Assembly: GCA_030704615.1 (NCBI GenBank)
Contig: CM060732.1
Location: 22,692,001 to 22,756,000, forward strand
Origin: Takakia lepidozioides
Lineage: Eukaryota > Streptophyta > Takakiopsida > Takakiales > Takakiaceae
DNA: 64,000 nucleotides
Reading direction: 5' to 3'
In this document: one piece after another, positions 1 through 11,378 of the stretch
Layout of the letters: each line of letters starts with the position of its first letter
How positions within the stretch are numbered: position 1 is the stretch's first letter
Program-made: the position numbers and the translations under genes
The notes under the pieces: generated by a model
What the model was told of the DNA's origin: nothing
The model's database searches: none
The model's input: the letters and a program-made list of their open reading frames with translations, nothing else

Positions 1-1905
1 GGGAAAGAAGGCGGGCCGCAAACCAAAAGACAATGCTCTTGATGTCATAACCGTCTCACCAGCAAAGCCAAAGGACAAAGACAAGTCCAAAGAGAAGGAA
101 AATGACAAGGGGAATGAGAAAGAAAAGGAGATGGAAAAGGAGACTGGGTAGGACTTCACTGCTGGAAGATATACCCGCACAGTTCAGTGCGTGTTCGATG
201 CCAAGCCACACCCTTCCCGTTCTGATTCGGCAGGAGAGATTAAAATTGTCAATGAGGGTTGGCTGGCGATGATGCAGAGTCGAAAGAGAGGATACACTGG
301 GGTGCCTTCGCCTACCTGGGACAACATAATCTCATTCCTCAATCTGGTGAGAATTCTAGTTTCTTCCTTTTTCTCTGAAAGTTTCATTGGCAGTATTTCA
401 GTCTGGTTCTTTGAAAACATTCTTGCCATCGTTCTTAAAATAAACATGTCTGTTGTAGGTGAGCACTGGTCCTACCTTCGTGTGCGGTGTGCAGAAAACA
501 TATGCGGCTGACATTGTCATTCTCGACATCCCGGATGGCCAGGCTGTGCCAAAAGTTCTTCCAAAGGGCAAGACGTTAGGCTGGAACAAATTCGAGGACA
601 ACTACTGGAGTTGGGTGTTCGGGTTCTGTAATAATTTCCTCTCTGATGCATGGACACTTCTGCTTTTTCAGTCATGTGACAAAGATAGTCGTCGGGCATT
701 GACATCATACCTGAAGTCTTCAGGGTTTGAAGTTTTACGCACATGGAATTGTGTGAACAGCCTCTACCTTGTGAAAGGGGGTTTCCCTGGTCAGCTGGTA
801 TGCCGTCTCTCTTCTGCTTGTGCTTTCATGATGAGTTTCAATGTTCTCTGCAGCTCCACTCTAGAAGAATCTGTCATGATCGACACCGATCATCACCGAT
901 TCGTGATAAAAATGATTATTTTATGCCTGAGTTATGAATAGCCGATGTACACACTTCCACTATAGATTGTGTTTACCACACTAACCTGCTATCTTTGGCA
1001 GACGAGGATGTTCGAGGCAATCTACCTACGGAGGATTCGCACCTCAAAGACACCATCCTCCATCCGCAGCTTTGAGATTTCTGACCAGGGTTGTTTCGTC
1101 AACCCCCCCTATGAGCCGCATGTCGATGACATTTTGTACAACTTCATGCAGTCCAGTCAGACTCTGAAGAGACCAGATGGCACTCCCTGGAGAGGTGCAA
1201 AGGAAAAATCCCCAGCGTTCATGCAAATACTGCTGGAGTTATGCAGCCACCACTCTGCACGGGTGGTCGATCTTTCTGTGTCCACATGTTCGTTCTCTCC
1301 CTTCCGAATTGATTTTCTTTCAGCAGTTCCATCTGCTTAAATCCCCCCACCAAACTGTTCATGTCCTCCTGTCTGGTGTAGGAGCAACTTACCATGCATG
1401 CAAGGCAGGCGGAAGAAGCCTTTTTGGCATGGAGGGTGATTCTGACCTCTACAACACAGTGCTCCTCCCCATTTTGTCTGGCTCCACTTCAAGCACACAG
1501 ACTGATCGGATTCAAATTCGAAATGATGACGATCCCGAAGATAAGCAGGTCGACAACGACTTTTCATGTGAGTAAGTGCTAAACCCACTTTGGGAGCCAT
1601 ACTCAATTTCTCAATAACATCAAAGTTACAGTAATAACTTTTTCAGGCTGTCTTTCAGGAAAGGCAGCGGTGGATCTTCAGGAGATACAGTCATTTGTGG
1701 CAAGTCTGTTTTCGACAGCCCCCTTTCCAATATTCTGCTTCCTGATTATGCCGAAGCAATGGCACTTCACGCGGCCGAGTCCCTATCCCCTGACTTTTTA
1801 CTGCCCGGCCGTAGGTGTAGCCAGCGTAGATCCGGAGTTCTTAAATACTTAGACTTAGATGCAGATGAAGCGGGGATACATTGTACTGACTCTGAGTCAG
1901 ACTGA
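1..1905 (+). pseudogene. Beta-class DNA methyltransferase-like gene, copy 1 (5' end outside window)
   Basis: Proposed exons are 1-346, 459-797, 1002-1287, 1382-1571 and 1659-1905 (TGA). The junction phases are 0, 0, 1 and 2, and the intron edges are GT/AG. Exon 1 holds a Lys/Glu-rich linker. Exon 2 encodes VILDIPDG, in the place of catalytic motif IV (normally [DNS]PP[YFW]), followed by NKFEDNYW. Exon 3 holds motif X (KSPAFMQILLELC) and the start of motif I (VVDLSVST). Exon 4 continues with GATYHACKAGGRSLFGMEGD and exon 5 ends in an acidic tail. The order IV, then X, then I is that of beta-class N4-cytosine/N6-adenine methyltransferases, which transfer a methyl group from S-adenosylmethionine. 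Motif IV is eroded, so activity is doubtful. There is an in-frame TAG at 149-151, and T1287 joined to the next exon reads TGA, so this copy is probably dead. A diverged copy lies at 37313-38944 on the minus strand. The fold and exon model are well supported; the biological role is unknown. Confidence 0.72.
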
Positions 1906-2610
1906 ACTATGTTCTTTTAATATTCTGTTTCATCCTCTTTGGAAAACGTTGAATCCCCTTCCTCCACCGTAGTTGTTCCTTTGGAAAGAAAAATAATCAA
2001 AGAATCAACTACCATTTATATTGCAATATGTATGAATCCATCTCACAAACCTCCCTCACTCTTGTCATATCCATTGTGCTTTCATCTACAGTGTATTCAT
2101 GCGTGCTCCATTCATGGATGTTTTCCTTTGTTCAACATCCATTGTACATTCATCCTCTGTACTCTTTAATCCACCCCACAAACCTACCACACTCATGTCA
2201 TATACGTTGTGCATTCGTCTAAAGTTTTAGTCATTCATCTTCTTGTCATGAATGTTTTCTATTGCTCAACATCCATTATACATTCATCCATTTGACTCTT
2301 ATCCATCCCTCATTCATCCATCTACATTCATTTTTCACACTCATCCATCTGTTTATCATCCAACTGTACATTCATCCATCCTTTATTCATCTGTTGCTTT
2401 CAGGTGGGAATGACCACTGCCTTTTATTATGTTGTCCAGCTTGTTTCCGCGGTAAAGGGTGCCAATCCGCGGGAATACACTCCACTTCTTCCTGGGCGCG
2501 TGGTGACGCGGTCTTCAAGTGTGATGACGTGGAGTGAGCCCCGTGATGTGGCATTGGCGCAAGGTGACGTGGCGTGAGCGTAGTTGCGCTCACGTGACCA
2601 GGCTCACGCC
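1906..2610. repeat. Intergenic stretch with irregular CATTCATCC-type low-complexity repeat
   Basis: From about 2040 to 2400 the sequence is dominated by degenerate short units of the type TCCATTCATCCATC, together with TACATTCATC variants. After that, 2510-2600 holds several ACGT-core words (TGACGTGG twice, TCACGTGA once). It also holds a small inverted repeat, CGTGAGCG and CGCTCACG, separated by six bases near 2571-2592. I see no convincing gene. The right boundary is the 5'-truncated LINE. Confidence 0.5.
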
Positions 2611-5406
2611 GAGGCATCCCTGTACAAAAAAGGGATAGAACCAATCTCTCTAACTATAGGCCCATCACCTTGTTGAATGTCGCTCACAAAATCATCGCTA
2701 AAGCCTTGGCCCTCCGCCTCCAACCTCTTCTGCCCACTCTTATCAGACCCGATCAAACAGGATTTATCAAGGACCGTTATATCATGGATAACTTTCTTTT
2801 GGCTCAAGAGATTCCAAACTACGCCAAAAAAACAAACCAAGCCATAGCCCTTCTTCTACTAGACTTTGAAAAAGCGTTTGACAGGGTAGAGTGGTCCTTT
2901 TTGCTTGCTGCAATGGCAAAAATTGGGTTTCCACAATCCTTCACTCAATGGGTCAAGATTTTGCTTTCAACATCCACCAGTAGAGTCACGGTTAATGGGG
3001 CACTGTCCAAGCCCTTTCCCCTTCAGAGGTCAGTTCGGCAAGGCTATCCACTGTCCCCATTTCTATTCCTCATAGTAGTGGACACCTTGGGGTATGCCCT
3101 CGAACACAACGCCCAATTGGCCGGGCTCAGAGTCAACAACTACATCACACAACAACCAGCATAGGTCAAGGATTCGATGTATGTAGATGACACTTTTCTG
3201 ATCCTGCAAGCCTGCTCTCAGAACCTAGATAGAGCCGCAGAAACATTACATATGTTTTGCTCGGCCTCGGGATTCAAGGTAAATTGGGGAAAGACTTGTG
3301 CATCAATTCAGCTCAGACCTTGGGGTAGATCCAATCTGGGGAGAACACTTAGGGCTCACATGGCTGAAACTAGGACAAACTACAAAGCTTCTTGGCTACA
3401 CATTTGGCATAGATCTCACGGACCAGCAAATGTTTGAACCTATCATCTCGAAACTCAGGCACAAAATGGCATATTGGGGATCCAAACATCTTACTATCAC
3501 AGGTCGAGCTCTCACAGCTAACCAAATATTAGAAGCAAGAATTTGGTTTTATGCCAGTTCCTGGAGACCCAACAAAGCTCAGATCCAGCAGATCAAGAGA
3601 ATGCTCAGAAACTACGTATGGGGGGCAGAAACCTCTTCTCAACAAAAAAGACCCCAGGTTGCTTGGAGCCACATCTGCCTCCCCAAAAAATTGGGAGGGC
3701 TCGGCGTTCTAGACCCCGAGACACAGATCAACGCTCTATTGGGCAAGTGGATTCCCCGTTTCATGGGACCCGAGGGAGGGTGGTGGAAATTTCTGGTGGC
3801 GGATAGCATACTTCTTGCCTCTCCACTTAAAAACATCTCGTGGTCCCCCTCTTTCCGCTGGATAGTTCATGGTTTTAAGCACAAAAAGCCTGGATCTGCG
3901 CTATGGAACGCTATTTGGCATGCTTGGAGTAAGCTGAGGGGCTTTCTATAGAAAGCACAGCCATCCACTTACTTCGAGCTCCTCAGGTAGAACCTCTTCT
4001 TGAATACCAACAAGCCCACACCCTCCCAACGAAAAGAGGCCAGCCGTTGGTCTACCTGGGACAAGTTAGGGATTTCACAGATTGGCCATCTCTGGCAGAA
4101 TGATGCTCTAAAGCCACAAAACGCGATTGCAGCAGTTGTTGGCAATGCAAGGATAGCAAGATCATACGCGGAGCTCATTCAATCTGTGGATCAGTAATGG
4201 CTGGGGAAATTGCAGGCAGGACCGATTTGGCCTTCTTACAACTATTGGGCACTCACAATCCTCAACAACATGCTGACAGTGCTTTTTGTTAGCCAGACCA
4301 CTTTGAACAACCATGTCGTACATACGTTCAGATTGACACTGTCACACTTGTTCTCCACCTGACTTCAACCCAATCGATGGTTCTCCCCCCATCTTCACTA
4401 ACACCGATCAGAGTATGTTGCTGGACATCTGCTCCAAGAGAGATGGATCCACAGCCGCCACCATTGATTTCCCTTGTTGCCTGGCTAACAACCAACACGT
4501 TCATATGGATACTAGGTAGGCCCTTGGCGGAGTTGCAGTTTGATCCCTCAGAATGGACATGGAATTTTGGTAGGCAACTAGAGCTTTTTTTCTCATACAC
4601 AACCAAACAGGGATACAAAGCATTACTAAATGCTCAACCACTCAAAACCAAATGGAGGCCAGGTGGGAGCACCATGGCTTCAGAGATGAAAACTGGACAT
4701 CAATATGGAGATCGGTATGGCACAAATCGAGACCAGCGAAGATGTCTGCATTTCTCTGGCAAATAGTTAACAGAGTCCTCAAAGTAGGCGAATGGTTACA
4801 GTTTCTGGATGCCCTCTTATGTGCTTGTTGTGCAACAGGAATCATAGAAAGCTTGGAGCATTGCCTCCTTCACTGTCATGCACCAGCAACAGTATGACCA
4901 CTTGTCAAAACCTTTTACTCAAATTTGAACCCCAGGCACTTCTCTGATGTTGATCTTTTTCTAAACTATGATACCAGTACCAAAACCACGACGGTTGTTT
5001 GTCCTGTCTTTGAAACACTTAGGGGTAGCACCCTGTGGCATCTATGGAAAGCAAGATGCACAAAAACCCTTTCTGGAGAAACAACTACTACCTCTTCTAG
5101 CTTGTGTTTTTAACGATCTTGGTACTGAATCCAGGAAGGCATGGGCCAAGTTATGTGCAGATATCAAATGGAAGCCTCGAATCGCAGCTGACAGCCATCA
5201 TAAGTTTTGCTCCACCTGGGGGAATCAGGGCCTCATCTGCTACAGTGAATGCCCAGACTCCTGCATCTGGTCCGACCTGCCACCTCCCTCATGGAGGGGA
5301 CTTTGTGCAGCACTCCACCGCGTCTCCCGAGTTTGAAAGGGACATTAATTGGAAACATCTTAAGTGTTCCACAAAAGCCTCACGACTTCACTATACCCAG
5401 GGATAG
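2611..5406 (+). pseudogene. L1-type LINE ORF2 remnant: reverse transcriptase plus zf-RVT
   Basis: A 5'-truncated non-LTR retrotransposon ORF2 with no endonuclease left. The reverse transcriptase starts at about 2611 (NLSNYRPITLLNV) and runs through DFEKAFDRVEW, RQGYPLSPFLF and the catalytic box as YVDDT at about 3180 (normally F/YADD). It continues through the thumb and connection region in a shifted frame (KLLGYTFGIDL; ARIWFYASSW). A zf-RVT module follows at 4690-4890 (FRDENWTSIW, KMSAFLWQIVNRVLKVGEW, then CACC...LEHCLLHC). The tail ends near 5406 (ASPEFERDINWKH). A stop at about 3162 and several frame changes show it is dead. A related copy lies at 11379-12425 on the other strand and ends with the same ASPEFER motif. 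Confidence 0.9.
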
Positions 5407-5697
5407 GTAGCCTCGGCCAATATTCAGGAAGACACTTTTAATGCCCACATAATTGCTTTATTAGAACGACAATCTAGACTTACTTTAAGGTCTAGGATCA
5501 TGGTCCATACAAATCGGTAGGAACCGATAAGGTCGCTAGTTCGATTCTAGTCAAGTTGGTTTCGACATATTCCCTTTACAAGGGGTCAAGGCTCGTTCTT
5601 TCACTAAATACGGTGTGTGCCTCATGGTGTAAAAGGGGTTTTAATTTTTTTCCCCGAATAATTTGCAATAAACCTAACCAGGGCCTCTGTCCCTGTT
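5407..5697 (+). repeat. LINE 3' untranslated tail, shared with SINE-like copies
   Basis: This downstream part of the LINE contains a tRNA-like B-box word (GCTAGTTCGATTCTAG, near 5532). It ends with a conserved tail: GTAAAAGGGG, TTTTAATTTTTTTCCCC, an AATAA stretch, then AGGGCCTCTGTCCCTGTTCT at about 5677-5696. (AT)n follows. The same tail, in the same order, follows the minus-strand LINE copy (11003-11170) and occurs alone at 5784-5970 and 26320-26430. This suggests a 3' end recognised by the LINE reverse transcriptase. Confidence 0.6.
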
Positions 5698-5783
5698 CTA
5701 ATATATATATATATACGATAAAGACTTAATATATTGAAATTGATTTTTTTAAATTATTAATTTTTATTTTATTTTATTTTTTC

Positions 5784-5970
5784 CCAAGAACAGGGACGGA
5801 GCCCTGAGAACTTTATAAAATGATTATTTAAGGGAAAATAATAAAAACCCTTTAAATGCCCTCAGGCTGCCATAAGGCATAACACACGGAGGACCGTGCA
5901 GGATAGGTTCGGGACCATAACCAAGAGTGGACTCTCGAATGAACTGCATATTAATTTGCAACTCAATTGT
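5784..5970 (-). repeat. Inverted copy of the LINE/SINE-like 3' tail
   Basis: Read on the minus strand this gives GCCTTATGGCAGCC, GGGCATTTAAAGGGTTTT, TTTTCCCTTAAATAATC and finally GGGCTCCGTCCCTGTTCTT. It matches the body and tail of the copy at 11003-11170 (both minus) and the tail at 5600-5697 (plus). Together with the plus copy it forms a tail-to-tail arrangement around an AT-rich spacer at 5698-5783. Confidence 0.65.
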
Positions 5971-7042
5971 TTTTTTAAATAATAATTTTTCATTTATATA
6001 TAAACTGATGGATCTTAAGGGACCTGAAGGGATCTGCGATCTGAATAAACTGAAACTACCAGTGAGCGGCTGTTGCCATTGCAGGGGACTCATAAGCCCC
6101 TATACCCAAGATGTTGGAGGCTGTGCCCTTTGGTGCACCCATAGTGGTCAATGATGGTCCATTATATCCAGCACTGCTGACAAACATCACCCCTTGTTTG
6201 TTTACCACCTGTATACATGCCAACATGAATAAGCACTGATTTTATCACAAACGTTCCAGCAAATTGAAGCAAAAGCAGCACCATTAATGTTACAACCACA
6301 AGGGAAAGAGTTTCATCACTCCTTGATCTCTATCTGCTTTACCCAACTAGGCAGGATCTATGGTGAACCTCTTCCTGCTTGAAAGTAAGATATGAATGCA
6401 GATGACCATTCACGCAATTCACAAAAATAAGCAGACAAATTAGTGCAAGATGAAACCAACTCACATCAGTGTAGTCATGAGCTGTGAGCCACCACAAGCA
6501 CTTGCAGGCAGTGTCACAAACTTGCGAAAGCTATAATATTTAAGAATTTTGTGGGCAATTTGGACCTGTCACCCTTTTGACCGGTCATGTGCTACTGTGG
6601 AAAACAGTCACAGTATCTGTCTTAGCTCATCATGTGTACTGTCGACTCAGCCCCTTAATCCATATCTGTCTCTCCACCTATTGAGAGAAAGAAAAGGTCC
6701 ATTTGAAGAGGGGAGTTACTTGTTCTGCCCCAGAAAGAAGAGCTTGGGCAGTCCACTTAGCTAGCTTGTTGGTATTGTTCTTAAGCTCTATGGCGAGAAC
6801 CTGCATCCATAAAGAAAGAAAAATAGATCATATAAAATGCAAATCAAATGATGGAGTACAACTTAGACCATAAGATGGCAAACTATATATCTGCCTTGGC
6901 CTAGTTTCAAAATCCTCCTTCCGGAAGCATATTCATATAGATATTGTGACAGTATAGGCCATGGCAGCTAGGAGAAAACACAAGAGGAATTTGTAGATTG
7001 AAGGTCCCAAAGCAGGATGAGATGCAGGCATATTATACTCAC
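5971..7042. other. Non-coding stretch, no gene recognised
   Basis: I see no reading frame with protein-like composition, no RNA gene and no clear repeat here. Short open frames on both strands lack recognisable motifs. This may be intron or intergenic sequence. Confidence 0.4.
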
Positions 7043-7159
7043 CACTCCTCGCTGGTTCTCAATCTTCTGCTGCCAGTCGACTCCAGTAATCGTGGAGTCA
7101 AACTCATTCAGAGTATTAACAGTCAACATAACCTCTTGGCCCTTGACTTCAGCCACACT
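7043..7159 (-). other. Isolated coding-looking exon, 39 codons, product unknown
   Basis: On the minus strand the segment has a clean acceptor (GAGTTACAG before 7159) and a strong donor (GTGAGTAT after 7043). It encodes 39 codons in phase 0 at both ends, including EVMLTVNTLNEFDSTITGVDW. The composition is protein-like. I do not recognise the family, and no neighbouring exon could be joined with confidence, so it could be a captured fragment or part of a gene I cannot assemble. Confidence 0.4.
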
Positions 7160-7723
7160 CTGTAACTCACACCTTGCCACCAGTGTTGTTTCGTGGACAA
7201 ACATCCAAAACCCATAATTAAGAACGTAAGAATCTTTTCATGCTTCGACAAATTTGCACACCCCACCATGTATGTCTAGATGGTTGTTGCAAATGTAGGC
7301 AGTCTTCAGATTCCCATTTAGTTTTTTTAGTGCCACCAACAAAGTTACAAACATTCTTAGTCCCAAAAACAATCGTGCATTGATGCCATGCAAAGAATAA
7401 GCAGTGTTGTGTGTACAGTTGGTTGGAATAGAAGCCGACGACAAATATTCCAGGGAAAATTGTGTACATGGCCACTAAAGTGGCTCTATCAGGTTTGCGT
7501 CATCATAACCATCACCAGTCACATAATACACCATCATGTACCATTAGGAGATGATGATCACCAGAAACCTCACACTTCAACTCTTGGATGAAACCTGTGT
7601 TTCAAAGTACAATTCCTGATAGGGCAAATCACATGAACGTGAGTCATTCTGTAAATCCACACTGTGCATGACTGCTGATAAGTAACCATTTGCACTTTCT
7701 GAATGGCTGGCAATGGAAAACAG

Positions 7724-7816
7724 GTTGAGCACCTAGTGACAGAGATGATATATTCTGTTGACCTTATTGACGAACAGATTCGGGTGGTCTTAGGGAAGAG
7801 GCTTCAATACACTCAG
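7724..7816 (+). pseudogene. Isolated exon of biotin carboxylase (acetyl-CoA carboxylase subunit)
   Basis: A 31-codon exon in phase 0, flanked by an acceptor (AAAACAG before 7724) and a donor (GTATATG after 7816). It encodes VEHLVTEMIYSVDLIDEQIR and ends GKRLQYTQ. This corresponds to the highly conserved 'VEHPVTE...' segment of the plastid biotin carboxylase subunit, which carboxylates biotin in fatty acid synthesis. The near-invariant Pro of VEHPVTE is Leu here. I could not find the preceding (NTRxQ) or following (EDI...) exons nearby, so it is most likely a stray gene fragment. The family assignment is strong; the status as a fragment is inferred. Confidence 0.7.
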
Positions 7817-9431
7817 GTATATGTTGCTTCCAACAAAATGCTTAGGAAGATGGATGCTCCTTTGACTGCATGGTGTGGGCACCTGGCCTGACCTCAAAGC
7901 CAGTTATGATCACTTGTGGGCACATAGTTATTAATTGTTGGCAGTGTTGTCTCCTCAGCTGGTTCTAGTCTGGTAATAATGGGAGATATGTGTGTGTAAT
8001 GTAGCACTGATTGTGCTCCTAACTTTTAATTGGCTTTGTAGGGCGGCTTGCATGACAGTCATCATCGGATTCACTGTCCAGACCCATTGGTCTATTCCGT
8101 CCCACCAACTTATAGTCTTCTATATTAGATAAGAAAATGGACCGGGCTACTGTGAGAGAGACCATTCCTTAGGAGACATTTAATGTGCAGTTGTAGATAC
8201 ACTACTGATCACAAGAGGCATAAAACAAAGCACTCTGGCTAGCACAAACGTGAAACATGGCTGTGAGTGGCAATACACCACTGGTCAGGGGCAAGAGACA
8301 GACATGCAATGAAAACTTGTAAGTTTGTGGACGGAGGATAACTGGTGACAAAGGTAATTACATGTTGTGAGTCAGTCAAGCTTATTGCATACACAAGATA
8401 GCGTCTAATGGTAGAGGAGTCTCGCTGGATGAGACACAAAGGGATGTGCTCGTTTCAACCAAAACTGCTCACACATGGGTTGCCACAGTGCATCAGCTGT
8501 GATCTTAGCTCGCCAGTGTGTACAAACTGCTGCACTTTGTGCCAGGCTGTATGCATCCAACCACCCCAAGATGTGGACTTGCAATCAATACACTAAGTAT
8601 CCCACCAGAAAAGGAACACATCTGATGTATAGAGAAGGCATGTCCATTTATTTACAAAGAAGAGTGGTAATTTGAAAGAAATGAATTAGATGTGCCATAA
8701 ATAGAATGTTTACCCCTCATTTTAACTGTTCTACAGCCAGGAAATCTCTAAACCTTGAACAATAAGTATCTAGTTCTGAGGTCACATCTCCTACCTCACC
8801 ACTGCCAGCAAATCAAAATCCTGTCACCTCATACTGAAAGACTGCCCGAGAGTATGATGTGCTGCATTGCAGACAACAGATCTTTTTATGTATCCCATAG
8901 TAAGAAGACCTTATACATCCTCCAGTAAATGCACTGAGTTTGAGTCCACTCACTTATAAGATCAACTAGAGAAAGAAACCTCTAGTAGAGACACAACCCC
9001 ATAATCATGCACTCAGCTGAATCAAAAGTGACATTTGCACACACTATAAAAGTTGAGATGCGGTGCACACTGCCAGTGAAGAAAAGGCATGTAAAGAAAT
9101 AGACTATGAACTATGTAGTCAACACACAACAAGCAAAAAGGAGGAAACTTGGGGCATACCCCAAACTCGCAGATTGCAACTGTCTTGATTACCACGAGAT
9201 CATAATGGTCAATAAAGGGCAGAATTATTATATCCCCATAGTAATCTGCCTCCCCTTTCAACTGTACATCAATGTCCTTGTTTGCATGCTGAAGTCAAAC
9301 ACAACACCACATGGTGTTTAAAACCTGTGAGAGTAAGAAATATTTAAGCCTTGCTAATTATTTCATGGATCTCAATTACTAGGCTGCCTCACATGTAAAT
9401 GCCTGCCACGCACATCTTGTTATCACACAAA
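7817..9431. other. Non-coding stretch, no gene recognised
   Basis: Base composition is mixed. No reading frame here shows known domain motifs, and I see no further biotin carboxylase exon, RNA gene or obvious tandem repeat. Confidence 0.4.
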
Positions 9432-9936
9432 TCTTATCACACATTTGATGTACCCTCATCGAAGTCATTGTTGCTTTCTGTCCCCTGGATTGCATTGATT
9501 ACAAGAGCTTCATGGGAAAAGGATTGGGTATGGTGTACCCTTGAGGGCATAGTCCTTGCGGATGTACTACTGCTCCCAAGGCTGTGGTATGGTAGGCCGT
9601 TTATCCCACCAGGCGACACAGCTCAGCCATTACTGCCATAGTTCTGAGAGGGGAGAGAAAGTAAAAGAGCAGAGGAGGTTCACCACCATCCCAAAAGACA
9701 TGCTCCAGTAATTTCAATATTAGAATTTGATTCTGGCTGCCAAAATTTTACCAGAACAGTCTGTCACTGAATCCGTTCAAACTCAGGAGATAAAGAGAAT
9801 GTACTCATAAGACTTTGTTTTCCGTAGCCTTGTTTGTGGCCATAGACCCCACGCCCAGTGAGGGAACAGACACTACCTTCGTGAGGTAGTATTCATTGAC
9901 AATGTCCATCCACATCTCTATCCTGCCATCCTTTAT
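9432..9936 (-). other. Two coding-looking minus-strand exons of unknown product
   Basis: An exon at 9936-9877 encodes 20 codons in phase 0 (IKDGRIEMWMDIVNEYYLTK) after a poly-pyrimidine tract and before a GT donor. Downstream, a long pyrimidine tract ending CTCTCAG at about 9642 precedes AACTATGGC, whose phase-0 reading ends after six codons at TGA. Beyond that stop the same frame stays open to about 9437 with a Ser/Thr-rich sequence. The splice signals are good but I do not recognise the protein, and it may be only a fragment. Confidence 0.35.
9797..9885. repeat. Dispersed repeat, copy 1 (partner at 16160-16270)
   Basis: The segment with ACTCATAAGAC, CCGTAGC and TTGTGGCCATAGACCCCACGCC recurs in the same orientation at 16160-16270, inside intron 6 of the uL1m gene. 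The similarity reaches the exon end at 9877, where CTCACGAAG matches CTCACAAAG, which points to a duplicated genomic segment rather than a simple repeat. Confidence 0.6.
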
Positions 9937-11002
9937 CTCAACCAACGGCAAAAAAAAAACCAAATGGAGTCACAGCCATGTATATTAACCATCTCAAACA
10001 GCTCCTTCTCCTTTTCTTCAAATGATAGCTACAGCGAGCTACATGAGACAACAACACAGCACCTCAGGCCATGTTGGGTCTCACTTCATGGTATACGCAA
10101 TAGAACGATGATATTTCAGCCTATCAACCAACCTGTAATTGCTGTTGCAAGGATGTAAATAGAAGCCACACCTGCACGACCAATCACCAATACACAACCC
10201 TTAGTCAAGAGTTTGCAGACTTGGCACAAGAAACTCCACAAGGTTTCACAAAAACGAGCTTTGCCCCAACGTGTGACCAGAGTTGAGAACAAAATGAAAT
10301 TGTTGTGTGTCTTTGTTGGGCATAGCTAGTCTCCCATGCAGAACCCCACAATGCATCAAGCGGGTCAGAACCCAGATGCACCAATGCAAGGCACAAGGCT
10401 GGAAGTTAGAAAAATTGCTCGCTTATGACTATGAATTGCTGTCTGTAAATATTGCAGTAGCCCAGCCAACAACTACACTTTGTCATTGGACATTCGATAT
10501 GTGAGTTCCAGGTTTGCTGCCCTAAGATGCAAAGTTTCAGCACAGCTATGACATTTTCACTCTCGCTAATGTACTGCTGAACACGACATGATATAGATGA
10601 TGAACCCTAGATATCTCACTGCTCTATCGTTCTGTCTTCTCACCATCCCTCCTTCTAGGACAGACCATTACTGGAAACAAGAGACCATACATCAAATGAC
10701 CACACTTAGCTGGCCTACTAGACTAGGGGCGAACGCTCACAAACAAAATTTCCTTTATCCTACAATCATCCAGCAGATATTTTCAAATGCTGAAAACTTC
10801 ATGGCACCCATTTTTGCACCACAGTTTTACCGAAGGAGTGCATGACCACGGTGTAATCTAAGGAGTAGGGGTTCATTTGAGGAAGGTATTATCTGGGGAA
10901 GGCGTAACAGGGAGTTGACAATTTTTTTGACATAAATAATAGACAATAATGGAGCCTATCAATATATGAAGCAAGGTAATTTGGTTATTATAATTATAAT
11001 TT
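9937..11002. other. Non-coding stretch, no gene recognised
   Basis: Short open frames only. Apart from an A-run at 9950-9959 I see no gene, RNA or repeat structure that I can support. Confidence 0.4.
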
Positions 11003-11378
11003 TTAAGAACAGGGGGCGAGGCCTTGATAGTGCTTTTATTGATAAGATTATTGGAGGGAAAAAATTAAACCCTTTAAGTGCCCGAAGGCTGCCATAAGGC
11101 TGATCTCGCGGTTTGCCGTGCTGGATAACTCTCGAATAGTGAACGCATTACTAGGTACATAACAGACCCCTGAAAATAACCTCTCTCTCACAGCGAGAGG
11201 AATCCTACCAATAAACTGGCATATCATGAAAATTACATGGTTTTGATCCCGAAAGAAGATGCTTATGGTGTCAAGACCGAAAGAGAGTAGATGAGAGAAG
11301 ATGAGAGGGTCGGCGATCGGGGTGGCGAGAGAGGAAGGACAGCCAAAGCGGAGCACAAGTGGAAGGTATCGATGGGCC
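11003..11378 (-). repeat. 3' untranslated region and tail of the minus-strand LINE copy
   Basis: Downstream of the LINE coding remnant on the minus strand, the last 170 bases (11170 to 11003) read GCCTTATGGCAGCC, GGGCACTTAAAGGGTTTAA, TTTTTCCC, AATAATC and finish GGCCTCGCCCCCTGTTCTTA before an AT-rich run. This is the same tail as at 5600-5697 and 5784-5970. Confidence 0.6.
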
